Shown in pieces: positions 14,001-24,364 of a DNA stretch of 64,000 nt (positions are counted from its first letter, which is position 1; every line of letters starts with the position of its first letter). Made by a program: the position numbers and the translations under genes. The stretch comes from Onchidella celtica (taxonomy: Eukaryota; Mollusca; Gastropoda; Systellommatophora; Onchidiidae). The stretch covers positions 42,038,722-42,102,721 of the forward strand of contig OZ007573.1 in assembly GCA_963931925.1 (NCBI GenBank). Reading direction: 5' to 3'. The notes under the pieces were generated by a model that saw nothing but the letters and a program-made list of their open reading frames with translations, had not been told where the DNA came from and did not search any database.

Positions 14001-17000
14001 GGCTGAATAGTTTAATGTTATCTCTTATCGGATAAGCACACAACATGAATTGTCGATTTCATTTGCTAACATGCTGTGTCATTACATATAACAATGTTAT
14101 TTAGAGGCCACTGCTTTCTGTGTCAAATCCATGTTATCTGTTGCTGCCCACAAATTGTGAATGATGTTATGAACTTTTTGTACAAAGTTGTAATCCAATC
14201 TCATATGTAGCCCATTGATCTGCTGTGCTCTTTTTTTGCCCTCATGAGTCCTTTGTCCCTAGTCCTGAGCAGTGGCGTCCTGCCTGCAACCTGGGAAGCT
14301 TGCGAGGTCACTTTAGAATGTCCTTCACTTTGCAATCCTCGACCAGTGCGAGGCCACCTTTCTTTCATTGCAGCTGAGTGTCTCCTGTTTGTTTTACTTG
14401 GTTGCGCCCACTGATCATTTTTCATGCTAGTTTTGCTTGTTCCTCTCTCTCCTTCTCTCTCTCTGTTTCCCTCTCTCTTTTGCTGTTTCCTTCTCTTTCT
14501 TTCTCTCTCTCTCTCTCTCTTGTCTACACATGAAATATAATTTTCACCCTTGTTTCATCAATTTTCAGAAAATTTGCGAAATTGCCTGTGTCATATCTGC
14601 CCATCCTGTGGATAGATGGGGTATGTTATCTTATTAATACAATGTTTTTATGATAGGAGCCCATCCATAAAGGATACATAATTATGCTCGCTTTTTGGGG
14701 GTTGGGGGACTTTGCAGATGACCTTGCGTTGTTGTCACACAGTCACCAACACATGCAAGATAAGACGCAGAGACTACATAATTTTGGATGCAAAGTAGGC
14801 CTTCGGATTAGCCAGAAGAAGACAGAGATTATGACCCTTAATGTAGACACTCCAGCACCAGTGCAAGTAGATGACAAGAACCTCACCATGATGGACAAAT
14901 TTAAATACCTTGGTAGCATTATCAGACCAGAGGGTGGCACAAAGGAGGACATCCAAAGTAGGCTGGGAAATGCAAGGGCTGTATTTCAAAGTATGAGTAA
15001 CATCTAGAAATTGACACAATATGGCATCAACACCAAGATCAGACTGTACCAAAGCTGTGTTCTATCCACACTCATGTATGGATCAGAGTGTTGGCGAATG
15101 ACAGAAGGTGACCTCACCAAGTTGTCTTCCTTCCATGGATCCACACCACGTCTTCGTAGGATTCTCCGCATCTTTTGGCATAACAAGATTTCTAATCAGG
15201 AACTACTGAGGCGATGCAAGCAAGAAGAAATAGCCAACATCATCACGAAGAGACGATGGAGATGGCTTGGACACGTGCTGCGAAAGGAAGCAAATTCTAT
15301 CACTAAAACGGCACTTCTGTGGACACCGGAGGGATGGCGCAAGTGAGGCAGACCCAAGGCAACCTGGCGAAGAACGATCGAGGCAGAGATGAAATCCTTC
15401 AATCACTCATGGGGAACTCTCGCAAAGATGGCCTAGGACAGACAGGGCTGGAGATCCTTTGTTGCTGCCCTAAGCACCAGTGGGTGCAATAGGAAATAGT
15501 AGTAGTAGTAGTTTGGGGGTTGGGGGATGCCCCCAGCATACGAGAAGTATACATAAAAGGGGTGGTGGGGAGGATCAGTTCTGAGCAGTAGGTATGCTTT
15601 TGAGTTACGGTAATGAGTTAAAAAATGTGGGTTTATTTATAATATACATATATTTGTTTTCAGCAAAATTAAGTTGCTGGCTTACAGAAAAGAATAAATC
15701 ATATTTGTAATGAAACAATCAAGTAGTCCATGCAAAATGTTTCTGGAAGCTTCAGAGAATCATGGCTTTGTCATTCCCGTTCACCATTCCAGTGACAGTA
15801 TGCTTGTACAGGATGGAGGTCTTGAGACCAAGAGTCTGAAAAGTGTAGGTTCGAGGGGGAGCACACTTACTTTATGGGTGGCCCGTTGTGCACGTTGTCC
15901 TCACTCTCACTGTATTTTGTACTTTCCCACCCTTTCTCACACTAAATGTCACAGTTCACTGTAAGTTTTAAAAAAGAAAGCAAATAAGACTTCAGTGAAC
16001 TGAGATTTTCATGCAAAAGATTTTGATACAAAAATGTATAATTACATTTCACTGTGATGTCCAGCTGTTGTGGCCAGTTTACTAAGTTTCCAGTTTTCAA
16101 ATTACAGGTCTTCTAGTTTGTGGATATTGGACTGGAGTTATTCCAGTTGTCAGAAGGAAACTGTTCACAATTTAGCTGAGATGTTTTATAAATAAAGCTG
16201 TGTTTTCATGTGTACGGAAACGGAAACGTCAAAAATCCATCAAGTAGTAAAAAGAAAGAGGGTTTTCATGCGTACGAGAATGGTGTTTCAGCACACATGA
16301 AAGAGTTCTCTCTATTACACTAACTGAAGGATTTTTGGCCATTTCCGTTTCTGTACACATGAAAATCCAGTGTAAGCCTTTGCACAAACTTTCTCCCAGT
16401 GTCAAAATGTGTAATGTAAACATGATATGGGTTGGTGATCAGAAGCAATTTCCAAGAAAACCCCAGTTTGATTCAGGGGTGGGTGTGAACCATGAACTTG
16501 AAGTCATAACACAATATCCCTGTGCAGTTGATGAAATACTACAAAAACGACAGAAAATCTGTGGGATGACAGCAAGGCTTGTATTGGTTTAACATTTAGA
16601 ATTTTTTTTTAATCTGTTCAGTTGTTTTGTTGGTTCAGTGTTCCATCCTGTGACATTTTTTTTCCTGATGAAGAAGATCAATTGATCAAAAGCTTAATTT
16701 GTCTTCCCATTTCCTTTGCATTTTATTGTATCAATTCTTTAATGATTATATATTATATGACAATGAGGCTTTGCTACATACAACTAATTCTTTTTGGCAT
16801 GTTTTAACTATCTCAGTGCAAACATTTCAAAATATAATTCAAGTTCTAACTATGTCTTAAGTGCACAGCAATTTGTTGATTGTCGTTTGGTTTTTGATTT
16901 AATGTCAACAGTCCAGTTCTGTAGCATGCTGTTTCTCACCTAAACACTTTCAGTGAAATTCTTTTCACCCTCATCGAAATGTCCATCCACAGATGGCGGA

Positions 17001-18441
17001 AATCGATAAATCGACGGCAGATATGCTGAAAAATGAGCTACAGGACACCTTGGATACCTTGCCTTATGTCCGGGCAGCTATGTTTGGAATGAGTGGACTC
17101 ATTATTCTTGGCACAGTTGGCCTTCTCTTATTCTGGAGGTGGAGAGACAAACGAGTAAGTGTTTGTGAGACAAAAGCACTGAACTGATAATATGTGATTG
17201 CCGCTCATGTCAGGAAAATCTGGCAAATTAATGGTTGGGACAAAAAATCTTTTCATTGATATATAACTCAAACGCATTGTTTGAATCAGGGTTTCCATAA
17301 CAAATTATCAAAACTACCCTCCCTCTCTGCTAAAAAGAAAAATCCTCACCCCAATCACTTTCAGTTTCATCAATGTCAACTGAAAGTTCAGTTTCCTTGT
17401 CTGAACTTTCATATATATCTATTTCTAATGCCTCCTCCGAAAACATAATTGTAAACGTTCAAGATTCGTGTCTCCAACATTTTGACAGCTCTCTTCGCTC
17501 AAAACATCATGTAGAAATCACATGAAAAACAAAACTATAAATTCATCAAAATTTCTTTAGTGTGGTCAAAAGTAAAAAACTCAATATTAAAATAGTTAAG
17601 GAATATGCTGACCCCAAGTTCATTCTATTTGTCTGCTGTATAAAGGCGTATAAAATTGGAAAACCTCATCACCATCATGATGGCTGCGCACAGGCTCCGC
17701 TAACCATGTCCGTCGCCATCATGATCGTGACGTGTAGGCAATGAGTTAAAACAATAGCCAACATTGACAAAAATAAAAATTTTTAATATTCTGAGTCCCA
17801 ACAATCATTTTTCTCAACTTTGGTGGCTGCGACTCATCTGTGCTGTTGCCTTGCATTTTATCTTGAGTTGAAAGTGTGGAGAATGGCAGAATTGAGGAAG
17901 ATTTAGTGATGGATGAAGTTCATGAACTTTGATTTAACAGTGAGAAAGTTGGGCCAAGGGAAAGAGGGGTCTTGGAAGAAAAATAGGCATCAGAATATAA
18001 TAAAGTAATGTCCTCTGCAGTGAATGCGATGTTGGCCAAATTCAGTAGTTGGCAGTTCTGTGATACAAAGACTTAAGCTGGGTCTGATACCCAATAGAGT
18101 TATGGTAGATTGCTGGTGCTGAGTTGTTCATTTATTTACTTACCATAGTAGATATGGCAGGGAAGGGGAAAGGGATTGTGGGAGAGGAGAGAAGGAATTT
18201 TGAGGGGGGAAAGTAGCATGTCAGGTTAAGCCTTTTTTTCGTCCGTCAAGTACGAATGCATTTTTATCTACAGGACAATGTGGATGTGGATGACAAAGAA
18301 ACAGAGCCTCTGCTAGGGAGAAGAATCCAGGGAAATAAAAGCAATGGCTCAATAAGGAACGTAGTCAGCTCGAGATCTGATAATGCAGCAGCCATCAACC
18401 ATTCAGGATCACATAATGATGTGCACTCAGATATCCAGTAA
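1654..18441 (+). CDS. Gene A: CD36/LIMP-2-family scavenger receptor (5' partial, 11 exons visible)
   Basis: Joined exons 1654-1795, 4776-4991, 5485-5579, 6460-6509, 7730-7799, 8228-8409, 11307-11425, 12654-12727, 14569-14620, 16993-17154 and 18274-18441 give 442 in-frame residues and a TAA stop. The product belongs to the CD36 family (CD36, SR-B1, LIMP-2): a glycoprotein anchored at both ends with a large lumenal or extracellular lipid/ligand-binding domain. Seen directly: a WWGYEDP segment matching the family's LLWGYRDP, many N-x-S/T sequons, SLPHF, LPILWIDG, a C-terminal membrane segment, and a 55-residue tail exon with ETEPLL. ETEPLL fits the [DE]xxxL[LI] adaptor-binding signal that sends LIMP-2 to lysosomes. 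The N-terminal anchor and the conserved GPYxY region are missing, so exons 1-2 lie before base 1. Only two ectodomain cysteines are visible. The gene converges on gene B. Assignment to the LIMP-2 branch rather than CD36/SR-B1 is an inference from the tail and cysteines. Confidence 0.9.
1965..2125 (-). repeat. Degenerate copy of MITE family 1
   Basis: This stretch is similar, in reverse orientation, to 5651-5880 (shared blocks around GGTTCATTGCATTCCTGAG and GAAATACGCCAATAG). One end keeps GCTCTATGATAATG, the other keeps CATAAGTCACCAAAT. It is non-coding and lies in intron 3 of gene A. Confidence 0.6.
3061..3240 (+). repeat. Three spaced direct repeats
   Basis: The block TTAAAAGTATGSTGTCTGTC starts near 3061, 3147 and 3210, each followed by RGRCCCNAKRA-like sequence. 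Spacing is irregular, so this is a small local duplication, not a clean satellite. It is intronic in gene A. Confidence 0.6.
4776..4991 (+). CDS. Gene A exon 4
   Basis: The acceptor TTGACAG precedes 4776 and the donor GTGAGT follows 4991. It has 72 codons, phase 0 at both ends. It encodes the helical apex region, with WWGYEDP, NKTS (sequon) and a GFYMD end, aligning to gene B exon 4. Confidence 0.92.
5485..5579 (+). CDS. Gene A exon 5
   Basis: The acceptor CCACCAG and donor GTAAGT bound 95 nt encoding NNTGDGLYNVYSG, the family's NNTxDGxYxVxxG motif, and DRWNGQ. It leaves a two-base overhang, as gene B exon 5 does. Confidence 0.92.
5651..5880. mobile_element. MITE family 1, about 230 bp
   Basis: The ends are inverted copies of CTGCTCTAYRRTAATGGCAT. 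There is no coding capacity. A second degenerate copy lies at 1965-2125. Superfamily is not assigned because I see no clear target duplication. Confidence 0.65.
6460..6509 (+). CDS. Gene A exon 6
   Basis: A 50-nt mini-exon between TTTTTCAG and GTGAGT. It encodes NLSFWRADYANEIRGT, matching the family pattern LxYWxxxxxMINGT. Length and both phases equal gene B exon 6. Confidence 0.9.
7259..7276 (+). repeat. Poly-G run
   Basis: A nearly pure G tract in intron 6 of gene A. Similar runs occur near 41865, 44094, 48103, 48640 and 51490, and C runs near 21462, 57885 and 61817. Confidence 0.8.
7730..7799 (+). CDS. Gene A exon 7
   Basis: Acceptor CCGCAG and donor GTAACA bound 70 nt, the same length as gene B exon 7. 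It encodes GSMHPPYITK through DAYLTR. The family has a cysteine just before this terminal arginine. Here it is threonine. Confidence 0.88.
8228..8409 (+). CDS. Gene A exon 8
   Basis: The acceptor CATAG and donor GTAAGT bound 182 nt. It encodes the beta-rich core with RFLVP, NAS and NMS sequons and the close cysteine pair GFCTPDVRYC (gap one residue longer than in gene B). The third family cysteine, expected 11 residues after the pair, is isoleucine. Confidence 0.92.
8686..9145. mobile_element. MITE family 2, copy 1 (about 450 bp)
   Basis: It resembles 23962-24364 in the same orientation, including AGGGAAATGGTCCACA at one end and GCCGAGTGCGACAT near the other. The ends are imperfect inverted repeats around GGGAAATG. 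It is intronic in gene A, with no real ORF. Confidence 0.65.
9744..9890. mobile_element. Foldback MITE family 3, copy 1
   Basis: Two arms of about 70 bp are inverted copies: GTCAGACCAGTGACTCGCC against the complement of the right end, plus CATTTTGCTT in both. A relative lies at 25348-25530. The overlapping ORFs on both strands are artefacts of the palindrome. Confidence 0.75.
10586..10613. repeat. Perfect 12-bp stem, 4-base loop
   Basis: GCAGTGTGTTCA, loop ATAG, then its exact reverse complement. It is in intron 8 of gene A. It is not followed by a T-run, and I assign no role. Confidence 0.7.
11031..11098 (+). repeat. GA/GT dinucleotide microsatellite
   Basis: (GA)n passes into (GT)n with a short GC interruption, about 210 bases upstream of gene A exon 9. 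Confidence 0.95.
11307..11425 (+). CDS. Gene A exon 9
   Basis: Acceptor TATTTCAG and donor GTAAGT bound 119 nt, the same as gene B exon 9. It encodes SPVYVSLPHFVGGDP and GLRPSQSKHQPFYDI, the family's PxYxSLPHF and GLxPxxxxHxxFxDI stretch. Confidence 0.94.
11903..12548. mobile_element. Non-autonomous TIR element, about 640 bp
   Basis: Terminal inverted repeats of about 45 bp: GTAAAGCCTATTTACACT at the left, GTGAAGACCTGTTTACACT when the right end is complemented, both continuing into a GAANAGAAAAAAGG block. The interior does not code. No clear target duplication. It lies in intron 9 of gene A. Confidence 0.7.
12654..12727 (+). CDS. Gene A exon 10
   Basis: Acceptor CCCCCAG and donor GTAAGT bound 74 nt, equal to gene B exon 10. 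It encodes LTGVSMRAARRYQIVAR, the family's TGxxxxAxKRxQxN strand. Confidence 0.92.
13144..13473. mobile_element. piggyBac-like MITE with TTAA target
   Basis: Inverted ends CTCTTTCCCTAAGG and CTCTTTCCCTATGG (right end complemented) are flanked on both sides by TTAA (13140-13143 and 13474-13477). TTAA duplication is the piggyBac hallmark. 330 bp, non-coding, intron 10 of gene A. Confidence 0.75.
14443..14522 (+). repeat. Polypyrimidine (CT) tract
   Basis: A CT-rich tract 45 bases upstream of the exon 11 acceptor of gene A. Confidence 0.9.
14569..14620 (+). CDS. Gene A exon 11
   Basis: A 52-nt exon between ATTTTCAG and GTATGT. The correct frame reads KFAKLPVSYLPILWIDG, matching the family's VPxxWxxE strand. 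The frame is fixed by the two-base overhang of exon 10. Confidence 0.9.
14710..15511 (+). mobile_element. 5'-truncated LINE (RTE-like) with 16-bp target duplication
   Basis: The 3' part of a non-LTR retrotransposon inserted in intron 11 of gene A. The reading frame begins at the reverse-transcriptase catalytic box FADDLALL and continues through FKYLGSIIRPEGG, YGSECW and RRWRWLGHVLR, with at least three in-frame stops (15005, 15344 and about 15435) but no frameshift I can see. It ends in a short (TAG)n tail, as RTE-like elements do. TTTGGGGGTTGGGGGA stands at both edges (14694-14709 and 15512-15527). It is clearly diverged from the 30858 element, so it is an older insertion and a dead copy. 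Confidence 0.9.
16203..16365. mobile_element. Short foldback MITE
   Basis: Arms of about 38 bp starting TTTTCATGTGTACGGAAACG are matched inverted at the right (CGTTTCTGTACACATGAAAA). Non-coding, intron 11 of gene A. Confidence 0.75.
16993..17154 (+). CDS. Gene A exon 12 (C-terminal membrane anchor)
   Basis: Acceptor CCACAG and donor GTAAGT bound 54 codons, phase 0 at both ends. It encodes an amphipathic stretch (EIDKSTADMLKNEL) and then a hydrophobic helix from AAMFGMSGLIILG to LLLF, closed by basic WRWRDKR, the cytoplasmic stop-transfer. Confidence 0.94.
18274..18441 (+). CDS. Gene A exon 13 (cytoplasmic tail, stop)
   Basis: The acceptor CTACAG precedes 18274 and TAA is at 18439-18441. The 55 residues contain acidic DVDDKETEPLL, a [DE]xxxL[LI] signal 10 residues into the exon, then a Ser/Asn/His-rich extension of about 40 residues absent from gene B and from the short vertebrate LIMP-2 tail. 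Confidence 0.92.
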   Translation, partial: DNVDVDDKETEPLLGRRIQGNKSNGSIRNVVSSRSDNAAAINHSGSHNDVHSDIQ

Positions 18442-18749
18442 TACATCCTTGGGCCTTTACAGATCGTGACAGACACAACAGACAAGGACAGTCTGGCATG
18501 TCAGTGGGTACTGACCAGAGTATTTCCTCAATGCGTGCTGAGCCATGCACACAAGTCTTTCCAAATTTTTCTCCCCCCCGGTGCCATATTCAGTTTTTAT
18601 GTGAAAGTGAGGGAATGTTGCCTTATATAAAGTTGTATTTTTCTTTCAGTTGCTTTGTACATCATGTTTTCCAATTTGACAGGTAACAGTTTCACTGCTG
18701 TGCTTTGAGAATGAGATGTATGACGAATGCAACGACTGGTAATCTTTAA

Positions 18750-18977
18750 CCCTTTTGGTGTCACAGCCCTTCGACATAATAGCAAATTCTACTACCTGAA
18801 AATACCCCTGAAACTCATGGAAAAAGAAATTAGAACGCCCCCGATTGTATTCGCATAATACTTTATCATAGATCCAACCTACCCCCGATCGACCACCATA
18901 GCGGTCTCAGCGCACATATTTAGGAAAAATGCTGGTGATCATTATGGAGGCCTGTGACACTGAAACTACGGAAGGGG
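18750..18977. mobile_element. piggyBac-like MITE with TTAA target
   Basis: TTAA at 18746-18749 and 18978-18981 flank inverted ends that share GTGTCACAG and ATAATNRNC blocks. 228 bp, non-coding, about 310 bp past the gene A stop and so possibly within its 3' UTR. Confidence 0.65.
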
Positions 18978-19009
18978 TTAAAGCCAAATTTCATTCACTA
19001 CTGAAATTG

Positions 19010-19470
19010 TTGTAATGGCCCAATCTCAATCCGAGATAACCATGAAATTTTGCATCCTAACTGTTTTGACTGTCTGCTGTGCTGGAGCTGGTCACTTGCG
19101 GCTGGCCAGGCCAGTGCACAGGGTGACAGTCTCTATGGCAGTGGTCGCATGTGTAGTGGGTCTCAGACCTGTTGGGTTGTATTGCTCTTTTCTGCGTGTC
19201 TGCCAGTCTTCTGCTGCTTTCATCAGTTTTTTTTCACTTGTCTTGAGATGTTGTTGGCGCAGGGTGCTTCTCCACTTAGCATGGTCATCAGCAAGTACCT
19301 GCCAAGACTCAGCATTAATATCAACAGACTCCAAATCTCTCTTGCACACATTTCTAAAACACAACTGTAGGCAGCCAGTATTAAAGGCAAGACTAGCTTG
19401 AATAAGGCAGTCCTCAGTATACACTGTAATATTGTATTCTGCACTTGTATTTACTTTACACAGGGTCATC
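19010..19470 (-). mobile_element. C-terminal remnant of a non-LTR retrotransposon
   Basis: On the minus strand a frame reads RNVCKRDLESVDINAESW then DHAKWRSTLR, matching the conserved C-terminal region of RTE/CR1-type polyproteins (compare FKDTCKVTMKAFNIDPNEW in the 55454 element). A neighbouring frame then gives TCDHCHRDCH, a zinc-knuckle-like CxxCxxxCH, so at least one frameshift is present. A pseudogene. Confidence 0.7.
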
Positions 19471-19823
19471 AGTCATTTTACTACTCACATAATTGTATTT
19501 GTAGATGTTTTAGAAGATCTCTCTCCATAATGTAATTCTCAGTTACTGAGGCATTTACTGAAGGCAAAGTCAAAGAAATGAGCATTTAGTTTATACCCTG
19601 TGGAGTATAGTGAAACCATGGCTTGATGAGAAATCTTGCAAAATAAACTAACCATGCGATTGTTACAAAATAGTTACAGCAATGCAATGGTTGACATGTA
19701 TTCATAAGGAGGAATTTTGAATTTTCTTGGATTTCGTTTTGCAATGTTTAACTGAAATCATTTGCAGAAAACCAGCGATAAATGTGTGTCAAAGTCTCGA
19801 AACAGAGATGAATTGGCAATTAA

Positions 19824-20268
19824 CCCTTTCCTATCTAAAACTGATGCAAAAATAGCAGCCCAATGCCGAAAGAGCTTCCCATTTTTCCTGCCCAGATGTC
19901 CAAGCAAAGAGAAATAACTCTTACTACCAGACCACTGATATTTTTAAAAAAGCATTTGGGCACATAATTATTATTCAGTTTTGATGAAAATGGTACAAAA
20001 ATATAGATGTTCGGTGATTTCATCACTTCACTGAAAAAAAAAAGTTTGCAAGCTAGATGCACCTAGTTTTTTTCTAACTGAAGAGCAGATATCTCATTTT
20101 TAATGTTACTATAGCTCTAAATCATGCTGCCAATAAGACCTGGCTGCTAAAGGACTTTATAAACAGGACATTGATAGGAGAGGCGTTCGGATGCATTAGG
20201 CATGGTTGCATCAAGTCGCAGCGATAAATGCGATAATGTCGCATTGGGTCACACTGCGCAGGATTGGG
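19824..20268. mobile_element. Possible TTAA-flanked element
   Basis: TTAA plus CCCTTTCC at the left faces TTAA plus CCCAATCC (complement) at the right. The inverted match is only about 8-12 bp, so this is tentative. Confidence 0.35.
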
Positions 20269-23200
20269 TTAAGAAACCACTTCTAAATGTTGAGGTGCAG
20301 AGATTGATGTTGTGTCCAGCAGTAGGAAAAGTCAGATATTACTTAGCAATCACAAAACAGCTGAGTGATCCAGTTTGAGATGTAACAGGGTTTGGATGAA
20401 CTAAACCAGGCTAGCTCTAGCAGGCAAGTCTCAAGGTGGGCTGATGTAACCATTGGAGACTCTGAAAAGAATACTCTATAAACAGTGAAAAGGGCGGGTA
20501 ACCAAGGGCCAAGTTTTCTTGTTTCAAGGACATTTGCAATATATAAAGAATACTCCTTTTATTCTTATTTCAGTGAACAATTTTGAACTCTATTTTAGTT
20601 TATTAGTTTGTAAATTTTCCATTTAGGTTTTGAATAGATTTGTTGGTGCTTGTGTTAAAATGAGTATGTTCATTATGTAGGTATGGATGAAAGAAACTAC
20701 AACAACATGGTCTGAGTGACAGACCATGATGATTGTCATTGCCACAAACCTTTGTTAAACCAACAGAAATTGTCTTTCACATTGCCGATGTATAAATCTC
20801 CAAAGTCAGATAAAATGTCTTAGTTGGCTGTGTGTGAGTGGATCTGGTGAATCTGGTCTAAGGTGAAAGACTAAATTTCTGAGAAAACCCCACCAAAGAG
20901 GGGATCATGTTACAGTAGAAATTGAAATTTGCTGACAGTATGAAAGATTAGCCATTTTTCTGTGCTCAATTAAAATAGTTTGATAGAAATCGTCGCAGAA
21001 ATATTTCATTTTGGTTTTTTAAAGAAGTATAAAAATGTCACCTTTAGCCTGGTTTTTCAGATCCACTCACATAATTATGACATTCACATCACCTGTACCA
21101 TTCTTTTAACTCCATCACTCGTGTCCTGTTCTGGGAAATTCTGAAATTTCTCCAATATATTTGATTAAATCTGTTGGAAGTTCATGTATTTCCTAGACAT
21201 GTAATACAAATAAGCAAAGAATACGTCACATCCGGTTACATGTACGTTTAATTGTACCTGAACTTTCCAAATTATGTTCAGCGTACGTCAATTTGGTTTT
21301 TGCCTTATCCGATATGCAAATGTGATTCATTCACCCACTTTACCTGCTCTATGCATTTTTTATTTGTAAGACATCAAAAGGAGCGGATATTTATTTTCAG
21401 TGCCATATTTTGGTATATATTGATTTTTGTATATGAGATGTCCTCAGTGTAACACCTCTCCCCCCCCCCCCCCCCCCCCCGTTTTATTGGGTTTTTCCCC
21501 CAGAAAAATGAATAAGAGAAAATACATAAACTTGAATGCAGGCTGCGTCATGAAACAGTCAGATAGTGCATGCAAAATGTGACTTGAAGTTTTATAACAA
21601 CATCAAGGTCTTATCATGGATGTTTGCCAATCTGATGATTGTACAGAAATGGTGAGGGGGTGAGCAAAATGTATAGTATAAAAGAAGAGAGAGAGAGTGA
21701 GTGAGCGAGTAGGTGTGTTTTGTGTTTCTCTTCCTCAGTCAGAAGTTGCCCAGATCAAGCATGCCTACTTTATGGGTGGCCCCAAGCAGGGGTATGAAGA
21801 ACAAAAGAAATTAAGTGCATTTTACCAGTTGTATCGTTATTAAATATATTACGCTGTATGTATTTATATGAGAACACATCTTTTTTCTTGCTTATGCTTG
21901 ATTTGTGTTTTAAGAACAAGACAGCACTCCATGGCAGAAATTGGAAATGAGCTTTTGAAATAGCTGATTTTCACCTAGAATTTTATTCAGTGTGACTTGC
22001 ATTTCAGTTTCTCTTTATTATTTATGATATAGTCACATGTTTCCTGTTCTCATCTATATTAAATGATTTAAGTTGCTGCTGTACATGACACTGATTTCAA
22101 ATTTATTATTATTGCCATTTCTTACAAGTACGAATGATATGTAATCAAAATGAATGCTTGAAGTTTGACAGAATTATGAGATATGACTGCGCTAGAAGTA
22201 CATGTTTTTTTTCCACTTCACATAATTTTGAGTGAAGTGGAGGAAAGATTTGAAATGCCTTGTTAATAAACACACTTTCGTAGTAACAATCAACACAAAG
22301 CAAAGACAAATTTTGTCTTATGTGCTGTGAATATGAATGATTTGATGGCTGGTAGTATCAGACAGTTGAGTGGGTGGATGAATGGTCATTAACAAATTGA
22401 GGGCAGAGTGGGAACTATTGTGTTTTGCTTTCTACAAATTTTGCAGGAGCAGCAAGAAGTGAATGACTTTCTTTATTAATCTTAGTAGTTAGATATTTAA
22501 AAAAACATTAACTCCCTGTTTCCAGAATTTGACCCCCCAACTTATAACACAATCAGTGGGCTGTCAAGGATGACATGCATGTCAAATGTATCTCAATTTT
22601 TTGTTTAAAAGGTTGTTGCGGTAATTTACCACATGGGCTGAATGAGATGAAAGTACATGTATTACTGTGATGAGAGATTTATGTTGGAAGAGAACTCCAG
22701 GATGGTTGAATTGTGCTGAAGTTTCCAGTATTTCTTATGCTTTGTGTTGCACTGTCTTATCAGAACAATTTGCTATGTTTTGAATACTCGACTGCAGTGT
22801 CAGTTTTAGGCCAGTTTATTTGTTCTTGTAATGGTATTCTGACGACGTTCAACAGCAAAGTGACGTAACTGATAAGAGATAAAGAGAGCACTTACACGGT
22901 GCTGTGCCTTTGCATGGCAGAATTGTTCTAGTTCTATATTTCACTTGTATGTGGCTCGGCGGGACAGAATTGTGGTTCCCTTTGCTGGGTTTGGTTGTGC
23001 ATTGTTGCCATTCCGATTCCTTGAAAATTGTTGTTACTGAAGCCAAGAGATGTTTAGGTTGGGGGATTCTGGCAAATGTTAAATCATAAAAGTGGTGGAT
23101 TATGTTTTATGATTTAATGTAGAAACATTACTTCTGTGAGTTTGTAGTCCTTGTGACTTTTGAGATTATCTTGGAACTTAATAAGGCAATAGATGTCAAA

Positions 23201-23961
23201 TGTCTAAAACATTGTCATTGTATTAGAAATATTCACGGCTGACAGATACAAGATTATTCAAGACAGAGCTGTTGGCATGTAAGGGGTAAAATAAGTGTTC
23301 AAACAGACCAGAATTAAGACTAACTGAAATTCACTTTTGCACCATTTTTTTCAAACCTTGTCCATACCCCATGAAGAAACTCGATTGCATAGTGCATATT
23401 TTATGTATAGGCTTGCTAAAAAGTGCCAGAACTAAACAAGATGCTTTGTTATATTTATAGAGATTAGCTTTAAATTATTTTCTGCTTGGTCTCAGGGTAC
23501 CTCTTCTCTCCACCATTTTATTACTTTAAAAAAAAAAAAATGTATTTCTGTATCTAATTTTCTGTCTTCCAATGTTTTCTATGGATTGTTTGATTTATGT
23601 TTAACTTAATGTGCTTTAGGAACTACAGTGTACATTTGCTTGCCCTGTGACTGCTAGCAAAAACAGTTAGGGAAACTTTTTCACAATTTGATTCCATTCA
23701 TATTTAATATTATATTAAAATAACATGTAACATGTTTGGCCTTTGATTTGTGTACCTTGGTGACATTTACTGTACAGGTAGCATGCATTTCTTTCAACCA
23801 TTCCTTCTATTATTTCCAAACCCCCCTTTCCCCCCTCCAAATTCATCTTCATCTTATCGCTGAAGATTTACAGGTACATTATTTCATTTTCTCTCATCCT
23901 CCACAACTGTCCCCTCATTCATTAGTTTGCCAAGCTGTATGAGATTACTAATTATATATGA

Positions 23962-24364
23962 GGCGCTCTGAGGAAATGGTCCACATTGACAATTAAAAAA
24001 AAAAATTGAGTTAAAGATATGTTGTGAAAGTACAAACTGCCTGAGAAGACTGCACTTTATTTCATGTAAAACTGTTGAAACTTGACCAAGCTGTGGCTAT
24101 TTCAAGGTTTGACAGGTAGAAAAAAATCACTTTCGAGAAAAAGGTGTTTAAAGTCTACGTAAATTTAAAAAGGCCATTAGATTGGATCGGAAAAATGAAA
24201 AAAAACCCAACAATCCTTTTGCTTAGGCAGAAAGAAATGACTGAGGAATCTCTTTATCCTGAAAACTGATATATGACCGGGAAATCCCTATCCACCTATT
24301 AATGGCTCTATCTCGAAAATGCCGAGCGCGACGTGGACCATTTCCCTAGAGTGCCTCACATAGT
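23962..24364. mobile_element. MITE family 2, copy 2
   Basis: It matches 8686-9145: GGAAATGGTCCACATTGAC at the left, GCACTTTATTTCATGTAAA inside, GCCGAGCGCGACGTGG at the right. The ends are imperfect inverted repeats. Intergenic. Confidence 0.65.
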
